Positions 52,653-63,102 are shown, counted from the first letter of the stretch. The stretch: 64,000 bases of DNA from Firm-04 sp045596625 (GCA_045596625.1 JAZOCU010000054.1:186001-250000); one strand, 5' to 3'. The notes: generated from the letters alone by a model not told the origin. Made by a program: numbers and translations.

Positions 52653-54590
52653 GTGGATAAACCAAGCAAAGAGTTCAAGCCATATGTTCCGGCAGAAAAA
52701 ATTACGCCGGAAATTACCTTCACCTCGATCTTTATCGGCGTTTTGCTTGCCGTCATTTTCGGTGCAGCCAATGCCTATCTGGGTCTGCGTGTGGGCATGA
52801 CCGTTTCGGCATCAATCCCGGCAGCCGTAATTGCCATGGGCGTCATTCGAGTGATCATGAAGAAAAACTCGATTCTCGAAAGCAACATCGTACAGACCAT
52901 TGGCTCCGCCGGTGAATCTCTGGCAGCAGGCGCGATCTTCACTCTGCCGGCATTGTTCCTGTGGGCAGCTGAGGGTACCATGGACAAGCCCAGTATCTTC
53001 GAAATTACATTGATCGCTTTAGTGGGCGGTCTGCTGGGCGTATTTTTCATGGTACCGCTTCGCAATGCATTGATCGTCAAGGAACATGGTACTCTTCCTT
53101 ATCCGGAAGGTACCGCCTGCGCAGAAGTGCTGTTGGCAGGCGAAAAAGGCGGCGCTAACGCCTCAACTGTTTTTGCAGGTATGGGCTTTGCCGCATTGTT
53201 CAAGTTTATCATCGATGGTATTAAGGCTGTGCCCGGTGAAGTATCCGTGCGATTCAAGGGCTTTGCCGGTGAGATCGGTACACAGATCTATCCTGCCGTA
53301 ATGAGTGTTGGTTATATTTGCGGCGCACGAATTTCTTCGTTCATGTTCGCCGGTGGTGTATTCAGCTGGATGGTGCTCATTCCGCTGATGGTGTTGTTCG
53401 GTGAAAATGCCATTCTCTATCCCGGTGTGGATCAGACCATCGGTGAAATGTATGCCGCAGGCGGTGCCAGCGCTATCTGGAGCTCCTATATCCGTTACAT
53501 CGGTGCCGGTGCACTGGCGGCCGGCGGTATCATCAGTCTGGTAAAATCTCTGCCGCTGATCATCAATACCTTCCGGGGAGCGCTCAAGAGCATGAAAGGC
53601 GCCGGTGCAGCTTCCGGTCTGCGTACAGAAAATGATCTCAATATGAAATTTGTTCTTGCAGCAATTGCTGTATTGACCTTGCTGGTCTGGCTGATTCCTG
53701 CAATTCCCGTAAATCTGATCGGCGCAATCATTGTTGTAGTATTCGGCTTCTTCTTTGCCACAGTTTCCTCCCGTATGGTTGGTCTGGTCGGCAGCAGCAA
53801 TAACCCTGTATCGGGTATGGCAATTGCGACTTTGCTGATTTCCACGCTGATCCTGAAGTTCACCGGCGCAAACGGTGCTGCTGGCATGAGCGCAGCCATC
53901 GCCATCGGCTCTATTATCTGTATCGTTGCTGCGATTTCCGGCGATACCTCACAGGATCTTAAGACCGGCTATATCCTTGGTTCTACTCCCAAGAAGCAGC
54001 AGATCGGTGAGATCATCGGTGTATCTGCTTCCGCACTTGCGATCGGCGGCACACTGTATTTGCTGGACAGCGCATGGGGCTTTGGTTCTCAGGAGCTGGC
54101 TGCACCGCAGGCAACGCTGATGAAGATGATCGTGGAAGGTGTAATGAGCGCTGAGCTGCCTTGGAATCTGGTGCTGATCGGTGCTATGGTCGCAGTCATT
54201 ATCGAAGTCATCGGTATTCCTGTATTGCCCTTTGCCATTGGTGTTTATCTGCCCGTACAGCTCAATGCCTGTATTATGGCTGGCGGTCTGATCCGTCTGG
54301 CTCTGGATAAGATGAAGGGTGATGAGGAGAAAAAGAAAAATATTATCAGTGATGGTATCCTGTTCTGCTCCGGTATGATCGCCGGCGAAGGACTCGTCGG
54401 TATTCTGCTGGCCTTGCTTGCGATCTTCGGCGTTGCAGATATCATTGATCTTTCCAGCAAATTCAACTTGCCTGAAGTTGTAACCTCTATTGGAAGTCTG
54501 GTCGTATTTGGCCTGATCATCTTAACATTGCTGAAGTTCTCTCTATGGAAAAAGCGTACGGCAACGCAATCAAAGGAAGCTGGCGAATAA
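52653..54590 (+). CDS. OPT-family oligopeptide transporter
   Basis: 645-residue integral membrane protein with about fifteen hydrophobic segments. OPT marks are NAYLGLRVGMTVSASIPAAV near the start, GTLPYPEGTACAEVL and SNNPVSGMAIATLL. OPT transporters import peptides or metal chelates by proton coupling. The GTG at 52653 was chosen for GGAG eight bases upstream; the frame runs 22 codons further but that part overlaps the leader. Its TAA overlaps the ATG of the PqqD-like gene. Confidence 0.9.
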   Translation: MDKPSKEFKPYVPAEKITPEITFTSIFIGVLLAVIFGAANAYLGLRVGMTVSASIPAAVIAMGVIRVIMKKNSILESNIVQTIGSAGESLAAGAIFTLPALFLWAAEGTMDKPSIFEITLIALVGGLLGVFFMVPLRNALIVKEHGTLPYPEGTACAEVLLAGEKGGANASTVFAGMGFAALFKFIIDGIKAVPGEVSVRFKGFAGEIGTQIYPAVMSVGYICGARISSFMFAGGVFSWMVLIPLMVLFGENAILYPGVDQTIGEMYAAGGASAIWSSYIRYIGAGALAAGGIISLVKSLPLIINTFRGALKSMKGAGAASGLRTENDLNMKFVLAAIAVLTLLVWLIPAIPVNLIGAIIVVVFGFFFATVSSRMVGLVGSSNNPVSGMAIATLLISTLILKFTGANGAAGMSAAIAIGSIICIVAAISGDTSQDLKTGYILGSTPKKQQIGEIIGVSASALAIGGTLYLLDSAWGFGSQELAAPQATLMKMIVEGVMSAELPWNLVLIGAMVAVIIEVIGIPVLPFAIGVYLPVQLNACIMAGGLIRLALDKMKGDEEKKKNIISDGILFCSGMIAGEGLVGILLALLAIFGVADIIDLSSKFNLPEVVTSIGSLVVFGLIILTLLKFSLWKKRTATQSKEAGE

Positions 54591-54970
54591 TGGCAAAAGC
54601 AAAACAACAATCCTTTGATCTGTCGGCAATGTATCCGATCCGACCGGCCCATATTCCATGGTCGCAGGATGAAACCGGTGCTGTAACACTGGATATTGAG
54701 AATAAAGGCGCTGTTAATCGCATTGCCCAGAAGCTTTTGAAGAAACCGAGAATTTCTCACATCCATTTGGATGAGATCGGCAGCTTTGTTTGGCTGCATA
54801 TGGATGGAAACACCAATCTTTTGTCCATTGGCGATGCACTTGAGACTGCGTTCGGTGAAAAAGCACAGCCAACTTATGAACGTCTCACACAATTCTTCCG
54901 CATTCTGGAAGAATATCGGTTCGTAGAATGGCGCAATTCACCGCCGGAAGAAGCATCTTCTCCCTCATAA
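54590..54970 (+). CDS. PqqD-like peptide-chaperone-fold protein
   Basis: 126-residue soluble protein. The part HIHLDEIGSFVWLHMDGNTNLLSIGDALETAFG followed by a helix to EEYRFVEW matches PqqD-type domains, which bind precursor peptides for radical SAM or other RiPP enzymes. Here the partner is an OPT transporter instead, with start-stop overlap (TAATG), so it may present or sense a peptide substrate; that is inference. No RiPP enzyme or precursor is visible nearby. Confidence 0.7.
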   Translation: MAKAKQQSFDLSAMYPIRPAHIPWSQDETGAVTLDIENKGAVNRIAQKLLKKPRISHIHLDEIGSFVWLHMDGNTNLLSIGDALETAFGEKAQPTYERLTQFFRILEEYRFVEWRNSPPEEASSPS

Positions 54971-54973
54971 ATC

Positions 54974-55013
54974 AAAGCATCCCGAAAAGCGTATCTTTTC
55001 GGGATGCTTTTTT
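54974..55013 (+). terminator. Terminator of the OPT-PqqD operon
   Basis: A 16-bp perfect stem (54974-54989 with 54995-55010), 5-nt loop, T run. Confidence 0.92.
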
Positions 55014-55043
55014 ATTTTGCTGTCTCCTTTGATCCATAAAACA

Positions 55044-55078
55044 GATCCACCCTTGTTCTCAAGAGAAAAGGGTGGATC
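55044..55078 (-). terminator. Terminator of rpoBC
   Basis: GATCCACCCTT / AAGGGTGGATC, 11-bp stem; on the minus strand it is followed by TGTTTTAT. It lies 31 bases after the rpoC stop. Confidence 0.75.
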
Positions 55079-55108
55079 ATCTTGATTATATATTGAAATA
55101 ACAGGATA

Positions 55109-58100
55109 TCAATAGGACTGCGGTACAGTCTCAGCAGCACTGTCTGCACGAACAACCTGTACGTCATGATACGTGCTCATACCGGTACCGGCAGGAATCA
55201 GCTTACCAATGATAACATTCTCCTTCAAACCGAGCAGGTAATCGCTCTTGCCGCGAATTGCAGCATCAGTCAGAGCCTTTGTGGTCTCCTGGAAAGAAGC
55301 TGCCGACAAGAAGCTTTCAGAAGTGGAAGATGCCTTGGTAATACCCTGCAGTACAGGTGCAGTAGTCACCAGTTGGATGTCCGTCTCGCCTGCATCAATT
55401 CTTGCCTGCAAGCCGGCATTGACTGCATCGATCTCACGCTTGTCAACCAAAGTATCGGGAAGCAGATAGCTGCTGCCTGCATCCACGATCTGTACCTTTC
55501 GAAGCATCTGACGAACAATAACCTCGATGTGCTTATCATTGATACCTACACCCTGCTGACGATAAGCAGCCTGGATTTCATCAATGATATAGTTTTGTAC
55601 TGCCTGTACGCCAAGAATGCTAAGCAGATCAGGCGGATAGATACTACCGCCGGTGAGCTTTGTACCACGCTCCACCGTCTCGCCATCCTGCACCTGCAAG
55701 CTGTAATTGTAGGGAATATTGTACGGCGTGGAATCCGTATCGGTTTCGGGATCATGAATGATAACGACCTTGGTGCCGTTCTCTTCCTGAATGGAAACAA
55801 CACCGGAGGTGCGTGCCAAAATCGCAGCATTCTTCGGACGTCTTGCTTCAAACAGCTCTTCAACACGAGGCAGACCCTGTGTGATATCTTCTGCGTTTGC
55901 AACACCGCCCGTATGGAAGGTACGCATCGTCAACTGTGTACCCGGCTCACCGATGGACTGTGCGGCAATGATACCAACAGCCTCACCCATGGATACCAGA
56001 TTGTTATTGGCGAGGTTTGCACCATAGCACTTGGCGCAAACACCATGCTTTGCCTTACAACGCAATACGCTGCGGATCGTTACGCGTTCAATACCTGCAT
56101 CTACGATCTTCTGTGCATCTGCTTTGGTCATGGCACGAGTCTTGGGAATGAACAGTTCGTTCTTCTCATCACGCAGATCCTCGACAAGATAACGGCCAAC
56201 CAGACGCTCGGAAAGCTTTTCGATCTCCTGCTCGATGAGCTGCTTGCCCTTGGATTTTACGCTGACGATACGGTAAACATCAATGCCCTCAGTGGTTCCG
56301 CAATCGGTTTCACGGATGATAACCTCCTGAGAAACATCCACCAGACGACGAGTCAGATAACCCGAGTCAGCAGTACGCAGAGCCGTATCAGCCAGACCCT
56401 TACGGGCACCACGGCTGGAGATAAAGTACTCGGAAATGTTCAGGCCTTCACGATAGTTGGCACGAACAGGAATTTCGATGGTAGTACCGGAAGTGTTGGC
56501 AATCAGACCACGCATACCGGCGAGCTGACGAATCTGGCTGATCGAACCACGAGCACCGGAATCTGCCATGATATTGATCGGGTTAAAGGGATCCAGATTT
56601 GCCTTCAGTGCATCGGTGACCTCATCGGTAGCAGCTTCCCAGATATCGATCGTCTTCTGAGACTTCACCTCGCGAGAGATATAACCGAACTTATACTGCT
56701 CATTGAGCTCTTCGATCATCGCCTCAGATTTTGCAAGGATCTCCTTCTTCTGCGGCGGGATCACAGCATCGATAACCGCAACAGTCATTGCTGCCTTGGT
56801 GGAATACTTAAAGCCCAGAGCCTTAATACGATCCAGCACTTCGGAAGTAGTCGTCGTACCGTGAATGCGAATGCAGCGCTCGATGATGGAAGACAGCACA
56901 CCTTTTTTCACCAGCTGTGTGATTTCCAAATCAAACTGATGCTCACTGTTGGTACGATCCACAAAGCCCAGATTCTGGGGGATCACTTCGTTGAAGATCA
57001 GACGTCCGACGGTACAGTCAATGATCTTGGAGATCTTGCGATCGCCGTTGTCCTTGGTAATGCGAACCTTGATCTTGGAATGCAGGGTGATATAGCCCTC
57101 GTGATATGCCATCATTGCCTCATCCACATCACGGAAGACCTTGCCCTCACCGGGCTCGCCGTCCTTGACCATGGTAAGATAGTAAGAACCAAGCACCATA
57201 TCCTGCGTCGGAACCGCAACAGGCTTACCGTCAGAGGGCTTGAGCAGGTTGTTGGCTGCCAGCATGAGGAAACGAGCCTCAGTCTGTGCTTCGGCAGAAA
57301 GCGGCAGATGCACTGCCATCTGGTCGCCGTCAAAGTCAGCGTTAAATGCAGTACAAACCAGCGGATGCAGCTTCAGAGCACGACCCTCGACCAAAACAGG
57401 CTCGAATGCCTGAATACCCAGACGGTGAAGCGTAGGCGCACGGTTCAGAAGCACAGGGTGATCCTTGATCACGTGCTCCAGCGCATCCCACACATCGTCG
57501 TTTGCACGATCGACCATCTTGCGGGCACTCTTGATATTCTGGATTTTTCCGGTATCCACCAGACGCTTCAGCACAAAGGGCTTAAACAGCTCCAGCGCCA
57601 TCTCCTTCGGCAGACCGCACTGATACATTCTCAGTTCAGGGCCAACCACGATAACCGAACGGCCGGAATAGTCAACACGCTTACCCAGCAGGTTCTGACG
57701 GAAACGACCCTGCTTACCCTTCAGCATATCAGAAAGAGACTTCAATGCACGCTTGTTGGGGCCTGTAACAGGATTGCCGTGACGACCGTTATCGATCAGT
57801 GCATCCACAGATTCCTGCAGCATGCGCTTTTCATTACGAACAATGATATCGGGCGCATCCAGCTGCAGCATCTTACGCAGACGATTGTTGCGGTTGATAA
57901 CACGACGATACAGATCATTCAGATCGGAAGTTGCATAGCGACCGCCATCCAGCATAACCATCGGACGAATATCCGGAGGAATGACAGGAATGACATTCAT
58001 CACCATCCATTCGGGCTTGTTGCCGGAAAGACGGAATGCTTCAATGATTTCCAGACGCTTCAGAAGCTTGACGCGCTTCTGGCTCTTTTGTGCAGTTGCC

Positions 58101-58900
58101 TTGTTGGTGTTTTTCAGATTGAGCTGCTCCAGCTCAGCCTTCAGACGGTCGGATACCATCTCCAGATTGTTCTTCCACTCATCTGTAACAGAAGCACAGA
58201 AAGAGCAATCCTTACAGCAATGATCCAGCTCGCAGTTCTTACAAGCCTTACGCTGCTCAGCGTCCAAAGTCAGCTGACCTTCGGCGATCATCTGATCCCG
58301 GAACATATCATAACGATCGCTGCTGTATTCCTCCAGAAGATCCTGAATCGCTTCGGCACCCATTTTGGCAGTAAAGGAATCTGCACCGTAGGTTTCGATA
58401 GCATCATAATATTCCTTTTCGGAAAGCAGCTGCTGCTTGAGCAAACCGGTCTGATACTGACCGGCATGTACCGGATCCGGCTCGCCGGGGTCGGTTACGA
58501 TATACTTGGTGAAATAGAGCACTTCTTCCAGACGCTTTTGTGAAAGCTCCAGTACCTGACCAATGCGGGACGGTGTGCCCTTAAAATACCAGATATGAGA
58601 TACAGGGGCAGCCAGTTCAATGTGACCCATGCGCTCACGGCGCACTTTGGCACGAGTTACCTCAACGCCGCAGCGGTCACAGACCTTGCCCTTGAAACGA
58701 ATTTTCTTGAACTTTCCGCAATAGCACTCCCAGTCCTTGGTAGGTCCAAAAATACGCTCGCAGAACAGACCGCCCTTTTCAGGCTTCTGGGTACGATAGT
58801 TAATGGTCTCCGGACGCTCTACGACACCGTAGCTCCAGCTGCGGATCTGGTCAGGGGATGCCAAACCGATTTTTATGGAATCAAAGGTTGTAAATTCCAA
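55109..58900 (-). CDS. rpoC: RNA polymerase beta' subunit
   Basis: 1263-residue catalytic subunit. The active-site motif NADFDGDQMAVHLPLS is present, as are the N-terminal zinc ribbon (CYCGKFKK ... CDRCGVEV), the RRLVDVSQEVIIRE region and the second zinc cluster (CRCK-like CKAKHGVCAKCYG). The start is a TTG at 58900, preceded by AGGAGGG at seven bases; an ATG twelve codons upstream has no ribosome binding site. Transcribed with rpoB 114 bases upstream. Confidence 0.97.
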   Translation of the reverse strand: MEFTTFDSIKIGLASPDQIRSWSYGVVERPETINYRTQKPEKGGLFCERIFGPTKDWECYCGKFKKIRFKGKVCDRCGVEVTRAKVRRERMGHIELAAPVSHIWYFKGTPSRIGQVLELSQKRLEEVLYFTKYIVTDPGEPDPVHAGQYQTGLLKQQLLSEKEYYDAIETYGADSFTAKMGAEAIQDLLEEYSSDRYDMFRDQMIAEGQLTLDAEQRKACKNCELDHCCKDCSFCASVTDEWKNNLEMVSDRLKAELEQLNLKNTNKATAQKSQKRVKLLKRLEIIEAFRLSGNKPEWMVMNVIPVIPPDIRPMVMLDGGRYATSDLNDLYRRVINRNNRLRKMLQLDAPDIIVRNEKRMLQESVDALIDNGRHGNPVTGPNKRALKSLSDMLKGKQGRFRQNLLGKRVDYSGRSVIVVGPELRMYQCGLPKEMALELFKPFVLKRLVDTGKIQNIKSARKMVDRANDDVWDALEHVIKDHPVLLNRAPTLHRLGIQAFEPVLVEGRALKLHPLVCTAFNADFDGDQMAVHLPLSAEAQTEARFLMLAANNLLKPSDGKPVAVPTQDMVLGSYYLTMVKDGEPGEGKVFRDVDEAMMAYHEGYITLHSKIKVRITKDNGDRKISKIIDCTVGRLIFNEVIPQNLGFVDRTNSEHQFDLEITQLVKKGVLSSIIERCIRIHGTTTTSEVLDRIKALGFKYSTKAAMTVAVIDAVIPPQKKEILAKSEAMIEELNEQYKFGYISREVKSQKTIDIWEAATDEVTDALKANLDPFNPINIMADSGARGSISQIRQLAGMRGLIANTSGTTIEIPVRANYREGLNISEYFISSRGARKGLADTALRTADSGYLTRRLVDVSQEVIIRETDCGTTEGIDVYRIVSVKSKGKQLIEQEIEKLSERLVGRYLVEDLRDEKNELFIPKTRAMTKADAQKIVDAGIERVTIRSVLRCKAKHGVCAKCYGANLANNNLVSMGEAVGIIAAQSIGEPGTQLTMRTFHTGGVANAEDITQGLPRVEELFEARRPKNAAILARTSGVVSIQEENGTKVVIIHDPETDTDSTPYNIPYNYSLQVQDGETVERGTKLTGGSIYPPDLLSILGVQAVQNYIIDEIQAAYRQQGVGINDKHIEVIVRQMLRKVQIVDAGSSYLLPDTLVDKREIDAVNAGLQARIDAGETDIQLVTTAPVLQGITKASSTSESFLSAASFQETTKALTDAAIRGKSDYLLGLKENVIIGKLIPAGTGMSTYHDVQVVRADSAAETVPQSY

Positions 58901-59014
58901 AGCGTTCCCTCCTAATCGTCTACTATATGGCATAAACGTGCAGACAGCACGTCACAATCAGCCTTGGAAACGGCGCATGAGCACCGTTTCCGCAGCAGGC
59001 AGAATGTTCTGTGA

Positions 59015-62000
59015 TCATTCCTCGTCATCGAAATCAATGTCGTCGCCCAGATCATCGACATAGGCATCGTCATCGCCCATCATATCCAGATCGCCGTCAT
59101 CGTAATCATCATCTGTGTCGGAATAAGCAGCGCTGTCATAGGTTGCATTCAGATCGCTTTCTTCGGTCTGATAACCGGCATCGTGCATATCGCTGTCATC
59201 ATAGCGGGTTGCATCAGCGGTATTTTCATCGTTGTAATCGGTGCCGGCAGAAACGAATTCATCATCAAAGCTCTGTTTGAGATCGATCTCCTGCTGATCG
59301 GCATCCAGCACACGTACATCCAGACCCAGCGACTGCAGTTCCTTAATGAGAACCTTGAAGCTCTCGGGGATACCGGGCTTCGGCACATTCTGACCCTTTA
59401 CGATGGCCTCATAGGTATTGACACGGCCGGTCGTATCATCAGATTTGACTGTCAGGATCTCCTGCAGTGTATAAGCAGCGCCGTAAGCTTCCAGTGCCCA
59501 AACTTCCATCTCACCGAAACGCTGACCGCCAAACTGAGCCTTACCGCCCAGAGGCTGCTGTGTTACCAGAGAATACGGTCCGACAGAACGTGCATGGATC
59601 TTATCATCAACCAGATGGTGAAGCTTCAGATAATACATATAACCGACAGTAACACGGTTGTCGAATTTTTCACCGGTACGGCCGTCATAAACGGTAAACT
59701 TACAATCCTCGGAATAGGTGATGGATTGCGTATCAATGACCTTCTGCATCGGCTTGAGCTCGAAGGTCTGCTCCGTCTTGCTCGCATTGGCGATCTCGTT
59801 CTTTTCCTGCACCAGACGATAGCAGTCACGGATATCATCCTCGTGCGCACCGTCAAAAACGGGTGTCATAACGTGCCAGCCCAGAGCCTTGGCAGCCATA
59901 CCCAGATGAACCTCCAGCACCTGACCGATGTTCATACGGGAAGGAACGCCCAGAGGATTCAGACAGATATCCAGCGGTGTACCATCCTCAAGGAACGGCA
60001 TATCCTCCTCCGGCAGAATACGGGAAACAACGCCCTTGTTACCATGACGGCCTGCCATCTTATCGCCCACAGAGATCTTACGCTTCTGTGCGATATAGCA
60101 GCGAACCATCATGTTGACGCCGGGGCCAAGCTCGTCGCAGTTAGTGCGGTCAAAGATCTTGACATCCACAATGATACCGGCTTCACCATGCGGCACCTTC
60201 AGGGAATTATCACGCACTTCACGTGCCTTTTCACCAAAGATCGCACGAAGCAGGCGTTCTTCCGCAGTCAATTCGGTTTCACCCTTCGGTGTGACTTTAC
60301 CAACCAGAATATCACCGGAATGCACCTCTGCACCGATGCGGATAATGCCTCGCTCATCCAGATCCTTCAGTGCATCGTCGCCTACATTGGGAATATCGCG
60401 CGTGATCTCCTCCGGACCCAGCTTGGTGTCACGACACTCGATCTCGTATTCTTCAATGTGCACAGAGGTAAAGACGTCCTCGCGCACCAGACGCTCATTC
60501 AGCAGAACGGCATCCTCATAGTTATAGCCTTCCCACGTCATGAATCCGATCAGCGCGTTCTTACCCAGCGAGATTTCGCCGTCGCAGGTTGCGGGGCCAT
60601 CGGCAATGACCTGACCCTTTTCCACGACATCGCCTACATTGACGATAGGACGCTGATTCACACAGGTGCCTTGGTTGCTGCGCTTGAACTTGGTAAGCTG
60701 ATAACGCTGGATATCATCCTCACGATCACCGTAGCGGATCACGATCTCGTCAGCGCTGACAGCGACTACCGTGCCGGGCTTATCACAAAGGATACATACA
60801 CCGGAATCCACAGCAGCCTTATACTCCATACCGGTACCGACGAAGGGGCGTTCGGTCTTAAGCAGCGGCACAGCCTGTCGCTGCATGTTGGAACCCATCA
60901 GGGCACGGTTTGCATCATCGTTCTCCAAGAAGGGGATCATTGCCGTTGCAACGGAAACAACCATCTTCGGAGAAACATCCATAAAGTCGATCAGCTCTCT
61001 GTCGCACTCGATGATCTGATCGCGATAACGCGCAGTAACACGCTTACGGGCAAATGTATGATCCTCAGTCAAAGGCTCATTTGCCTGTGCGACGTAGTAG
61101 TTATCTTCCATATCGGCAGTCATGTAAACGACCTCATCGGTGATGACACCGGTTTCCTTGTTCACACGACGATACGGTGCTTCAATAAAGCCGTAGGTAT
61201 TGATTCTTGCAAAGGATGCAAGATAGGAGATCAGACCGATGTTCGGACCTTCCGGTGTCTCGATCGGACACATTCTGCCGTAGTGCGAATAGTGAACGTC
61301 ACGCACTTCGAAGCCGGCACGGTCTCTGGACAAACCACCGGGGCCCAGTGCGGAAAGACGGCGCTTATGCGTCAGCTCTGCCAGCGGGTTGTTCTGATCC
61401 ATGAACTGCGACAGCGGCGAGGATCCGAAGAATTCCTTGATGGCTGCCGTGATCGGACGGATATTCACCAGCGCCTGCGGTGCTACGGAATCGATATCAG
61501 CAGCCTGCAAGCTCATTCTTTCACGAATCGTGCGCTCCATTCGGGCAAAGCCGATACGGAACTGGTTCTGCAGCAGCTCGCCGACAGAACGGATACGGCG
61601 GTTGCCCAGATGGTCGATGTCATCAATGGTACCGACACCGTCGCAAAGATTGCAGAAATAGCTGATCGAAGCAAAAATGTCATCACGGATGATATGCTTG
61701 GGCACCAGCTCGTCGGCACGTCTCTTGATGGTTTCCTCAAGCTGCTCACGATCTCCGGCAGCTTCTTCCAGAATCTCGATGAGCACGGAAGCGGAAACCT
61801 TCTCGTTAATACCCAGCTCGGCGGGATCACACTCAATATAGCCAGCCAGATCCACCATGCCGTTGCCCAGAACCTTTACCTCACGGGTCACAAGCTCAGA
61901 GATGGTCTCATGCTTCTTGACATCGGTACGGGTTCTGCGCACTTCCACGGTAATATATGCCTCAGAAACACCTGCCTGCTCGATTTCCTGTGCAAGCTCA

Positions 62001-62989
62001 TAAGAAACCTTGGTGCCTTCCAGCGCCATCAGTTCACCGGTGATGCGGTTTACAACAGGACGGGACAGCACATGGCCATTCAAACGGGAGGCAATACCCA
62101 GCTTTTTATTGTACTTGTATCGGCCGAAGCGGGACAAATCATAGCGTCTGGCATCAAAGAACAGATTGTTCAGCAGTGTCTGTGCACCGTCGATCGTAGC
62201 CGGCTCGCCCGGACGCAGCTTCTTATAAACTTCGAGCAATGCCTCAGAGGTGTTCGGCTCACCTTCTTTGCCGGCAGTTTCCTTCTGCTCGATGGTGCAT
62301 TTCAAACGAGGATCGTCACCGAACAGCTCCAGGATCTCGGCAGTCGTTCCGATACCCAATGCACGGATGAAGGTCGTCAGCGGGATCTTGCGGTTTTTAT
62401 CAATGCGGACATACACCACATCGTTGGAATCCATTTCATATTCCAGCCATGCGCCGCGGTTCGGAATCACGGTGGTGCTGAACAAATCCTTACCGGACTT
62501 GTCCCTTGCAGAGGCGTAGTATACACCCGGAGAACGTACCAGCTGTGATACGATAACACGCTCCGCACCATTGATGACGAATGTGCCGCTTTCGGTCATC
62601 AGCGGGAAATCACCCATGAAGATTTCGCTCTTTTTGACCTCATCGGTCTCTTTGTTCCAAAGCTGTGCCGTGACACGCAAAGGTGCTGCATAGGTTACAT
62701 CTCGCTCCTTGCACTCAGCGATCGTATACTTCGGTGTATCATCGATCTTGAAATCAATAAAGCTGAGCTGGAGATTGCCGTTAAAATCCGTAATGGCTGC
62801 AACATCACGAAAAACCTCGCGCAGGCCTTCGGTTCTGAACCATTGATAGGAATTTTTCTGCACCTCGATCAGGTTTGGCATCTGCAAAACCTCGTTGATC
62901 TTGCCGAAGCTCATACGCTGATTTTTACCGACCTGCTTTGGGGTCACTGCGACCTTCGTCTGCGGTTCCGGAATGGTTTGCAAGCTCAT
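59015..62989 (-). CDS. rpoB: RNA polymerase beta subunit with acidic tail
   Basis: 1324-residue subunit forming one side of the active cleft. Recognisable stretches include GSSPLSQFMDQNNPLAELTHKRRLSALGPGGLSRDRA (rifampicin region), GDKMAGRHGNKGV and the C-terminal GGKAQFGGQRFGEMEVWALEAYGAAYTLQEIL. The last roughly 100 residues are an Asp/Glu-rich extension (ending DDIDFDDEE) beyond the normal end. The ATG at 62989 follows AGGAGG by nine bases; the frame runs 40 codons upstream into the leader. Spacing and strand show an rpoB-rpoC operon, but rplJ and rplL are not upstream. Confidence 0.97.
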   Translation of the reverse strand: MSLQTIPEPQTKVAVTPKQVGKNQRMSFGKINEVLQMPNLIEVQKNSYQWFRTEGLREVFRDVAAITDFNGNLQLSFIDFKIDDTPKYTIAECKERDVTYAAPLRVTAQLWNKETDEVKKSEIFMGDFPLMTESGTFVINGAERVIVSQLVRSPGVYYASARDKSGKDLFSTTVIPNRGAWLEYEMDSNDVVYVRIDKNRKIPLTTFIRALGIGTTAEILELFGDDPRLKCTIEQKETAGKEGEPNTSEALLEVYKKLRPGEPATIDGAQTLLNNLFFDARRYDLSRFGRYKYNKKLGIASRLNGHVLSRPVVNRITGELMALEGTKVSYELAQEIEQAGVSEAYITVEVRRTRTDVKKHETISELVTREVKVLGNGMVDLAGYIECDPAELGINEKVSASVLIEILEEAAGDREQLEETIKRRADELVPKHIIRDDIFASISYFCNLCDGVGTIDDIDHLGNRRIRSVGELLQNQFRIGFARMERTIRERMSLQAADIDSVAPQALVNIRPITAAIKEFFGSSPLSQFMDQNNPLAELTHKRRLSALGPGGLSRDRAGFEVRDVHYSHYGRMCPIETPEGPNIGLISYLASFARINTYGFIEAPYRRVNKETGVITDEVVYMTADMEDNYYVAQANEPLTEDHTFARKRVTARYRDQIIECDRELIDFMDVSPKMVVSVATAMIPFLENDDANRALMGSNMQRQAVPLLKTERPFVGTGMEYKAAVDSGVCILCDKPGTVVAVSADEIVIRYGDREDDIQRYQLTKFKRSNQGTCVNQRPIVNVGDVVEKGQVIADGPATCDGEISLGKNALIGFMTWEGYNYEDAVLLNERLVREDVFTSVHIEEYEIECRDTKLGPEEITRDIPNVGDDALKDLDERGIIRIGAEVHSGDILVGKVTPKGETELTAEERLLRAIFGEKAREVRDNSLKVPHGEAGIIVDVKIFDRTNCDELGPGVNMMVRCYIAQKRKISVGDKMAGRHGNKGVVSRILPEEDMPFLEDGTPLDICLNPLGVPSRMNIGQVLEVHLGMAAKALGWHVMTPVFDGAHEDDIRDCYRLVQEKNEIANASKTEQTFELKPMQKVIDTQSITYSEDCKFTVYDGRTGEKFDNRVTVGYMYYLKLHHLVDDKIHARSVGPYSLVTQQPLGGKAQFGGQRFGEMEVWALEAYGAAYTLQEILTVKSDDTTGRVNTYEAIVKGQNVPKPGIPESFKVLIKELQSLGLDVRVLDADQQEIDLKQSFDDEFVSAGTDYNDENTADATRYDDSDMHDAGYQTEESDLNATYDSAAYSDTDDDYDDGDLDMMGDDDAYVDDLGDDIDFDDEE

Positions 62990-63076
62990 GGGCAAAAACC
63001 TCCTGACTTTCTGATAGAAATAGACGTTTTGTTGTTTTCTGCTTTTCTTCGTTTTGACATAGCGTCTGCATAAAAA

Positions 63077-63100
63077 CCTGTGAAAAAATTTTTTCACAGG
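63077..63100 (-). promoter_or_regulatory. 24-bp palindrome in the rpoB leader
   Basis: CCTGTGAAAAAA/TTTTTTCACAGG, followed on the minus strand by TTTTTATG. It looks like a weak intrinsic terminator about 90 bases before rpoB and could attenuate rpoBC. Confidence 0.55.
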
Positions 63101-63102
63101 GC

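Noticed and set aside
55166..58543. A very long plus-strand open frame opposite rpoC
   Set aside because: Antisense shadow of rpoC; no start signal and no recognisable domains.
59183..62548. A very long plus-strand open frame opposite rpoB
   Set aside because: Antisense shadow of rpoB; the length reflects codon bias of the real gene.
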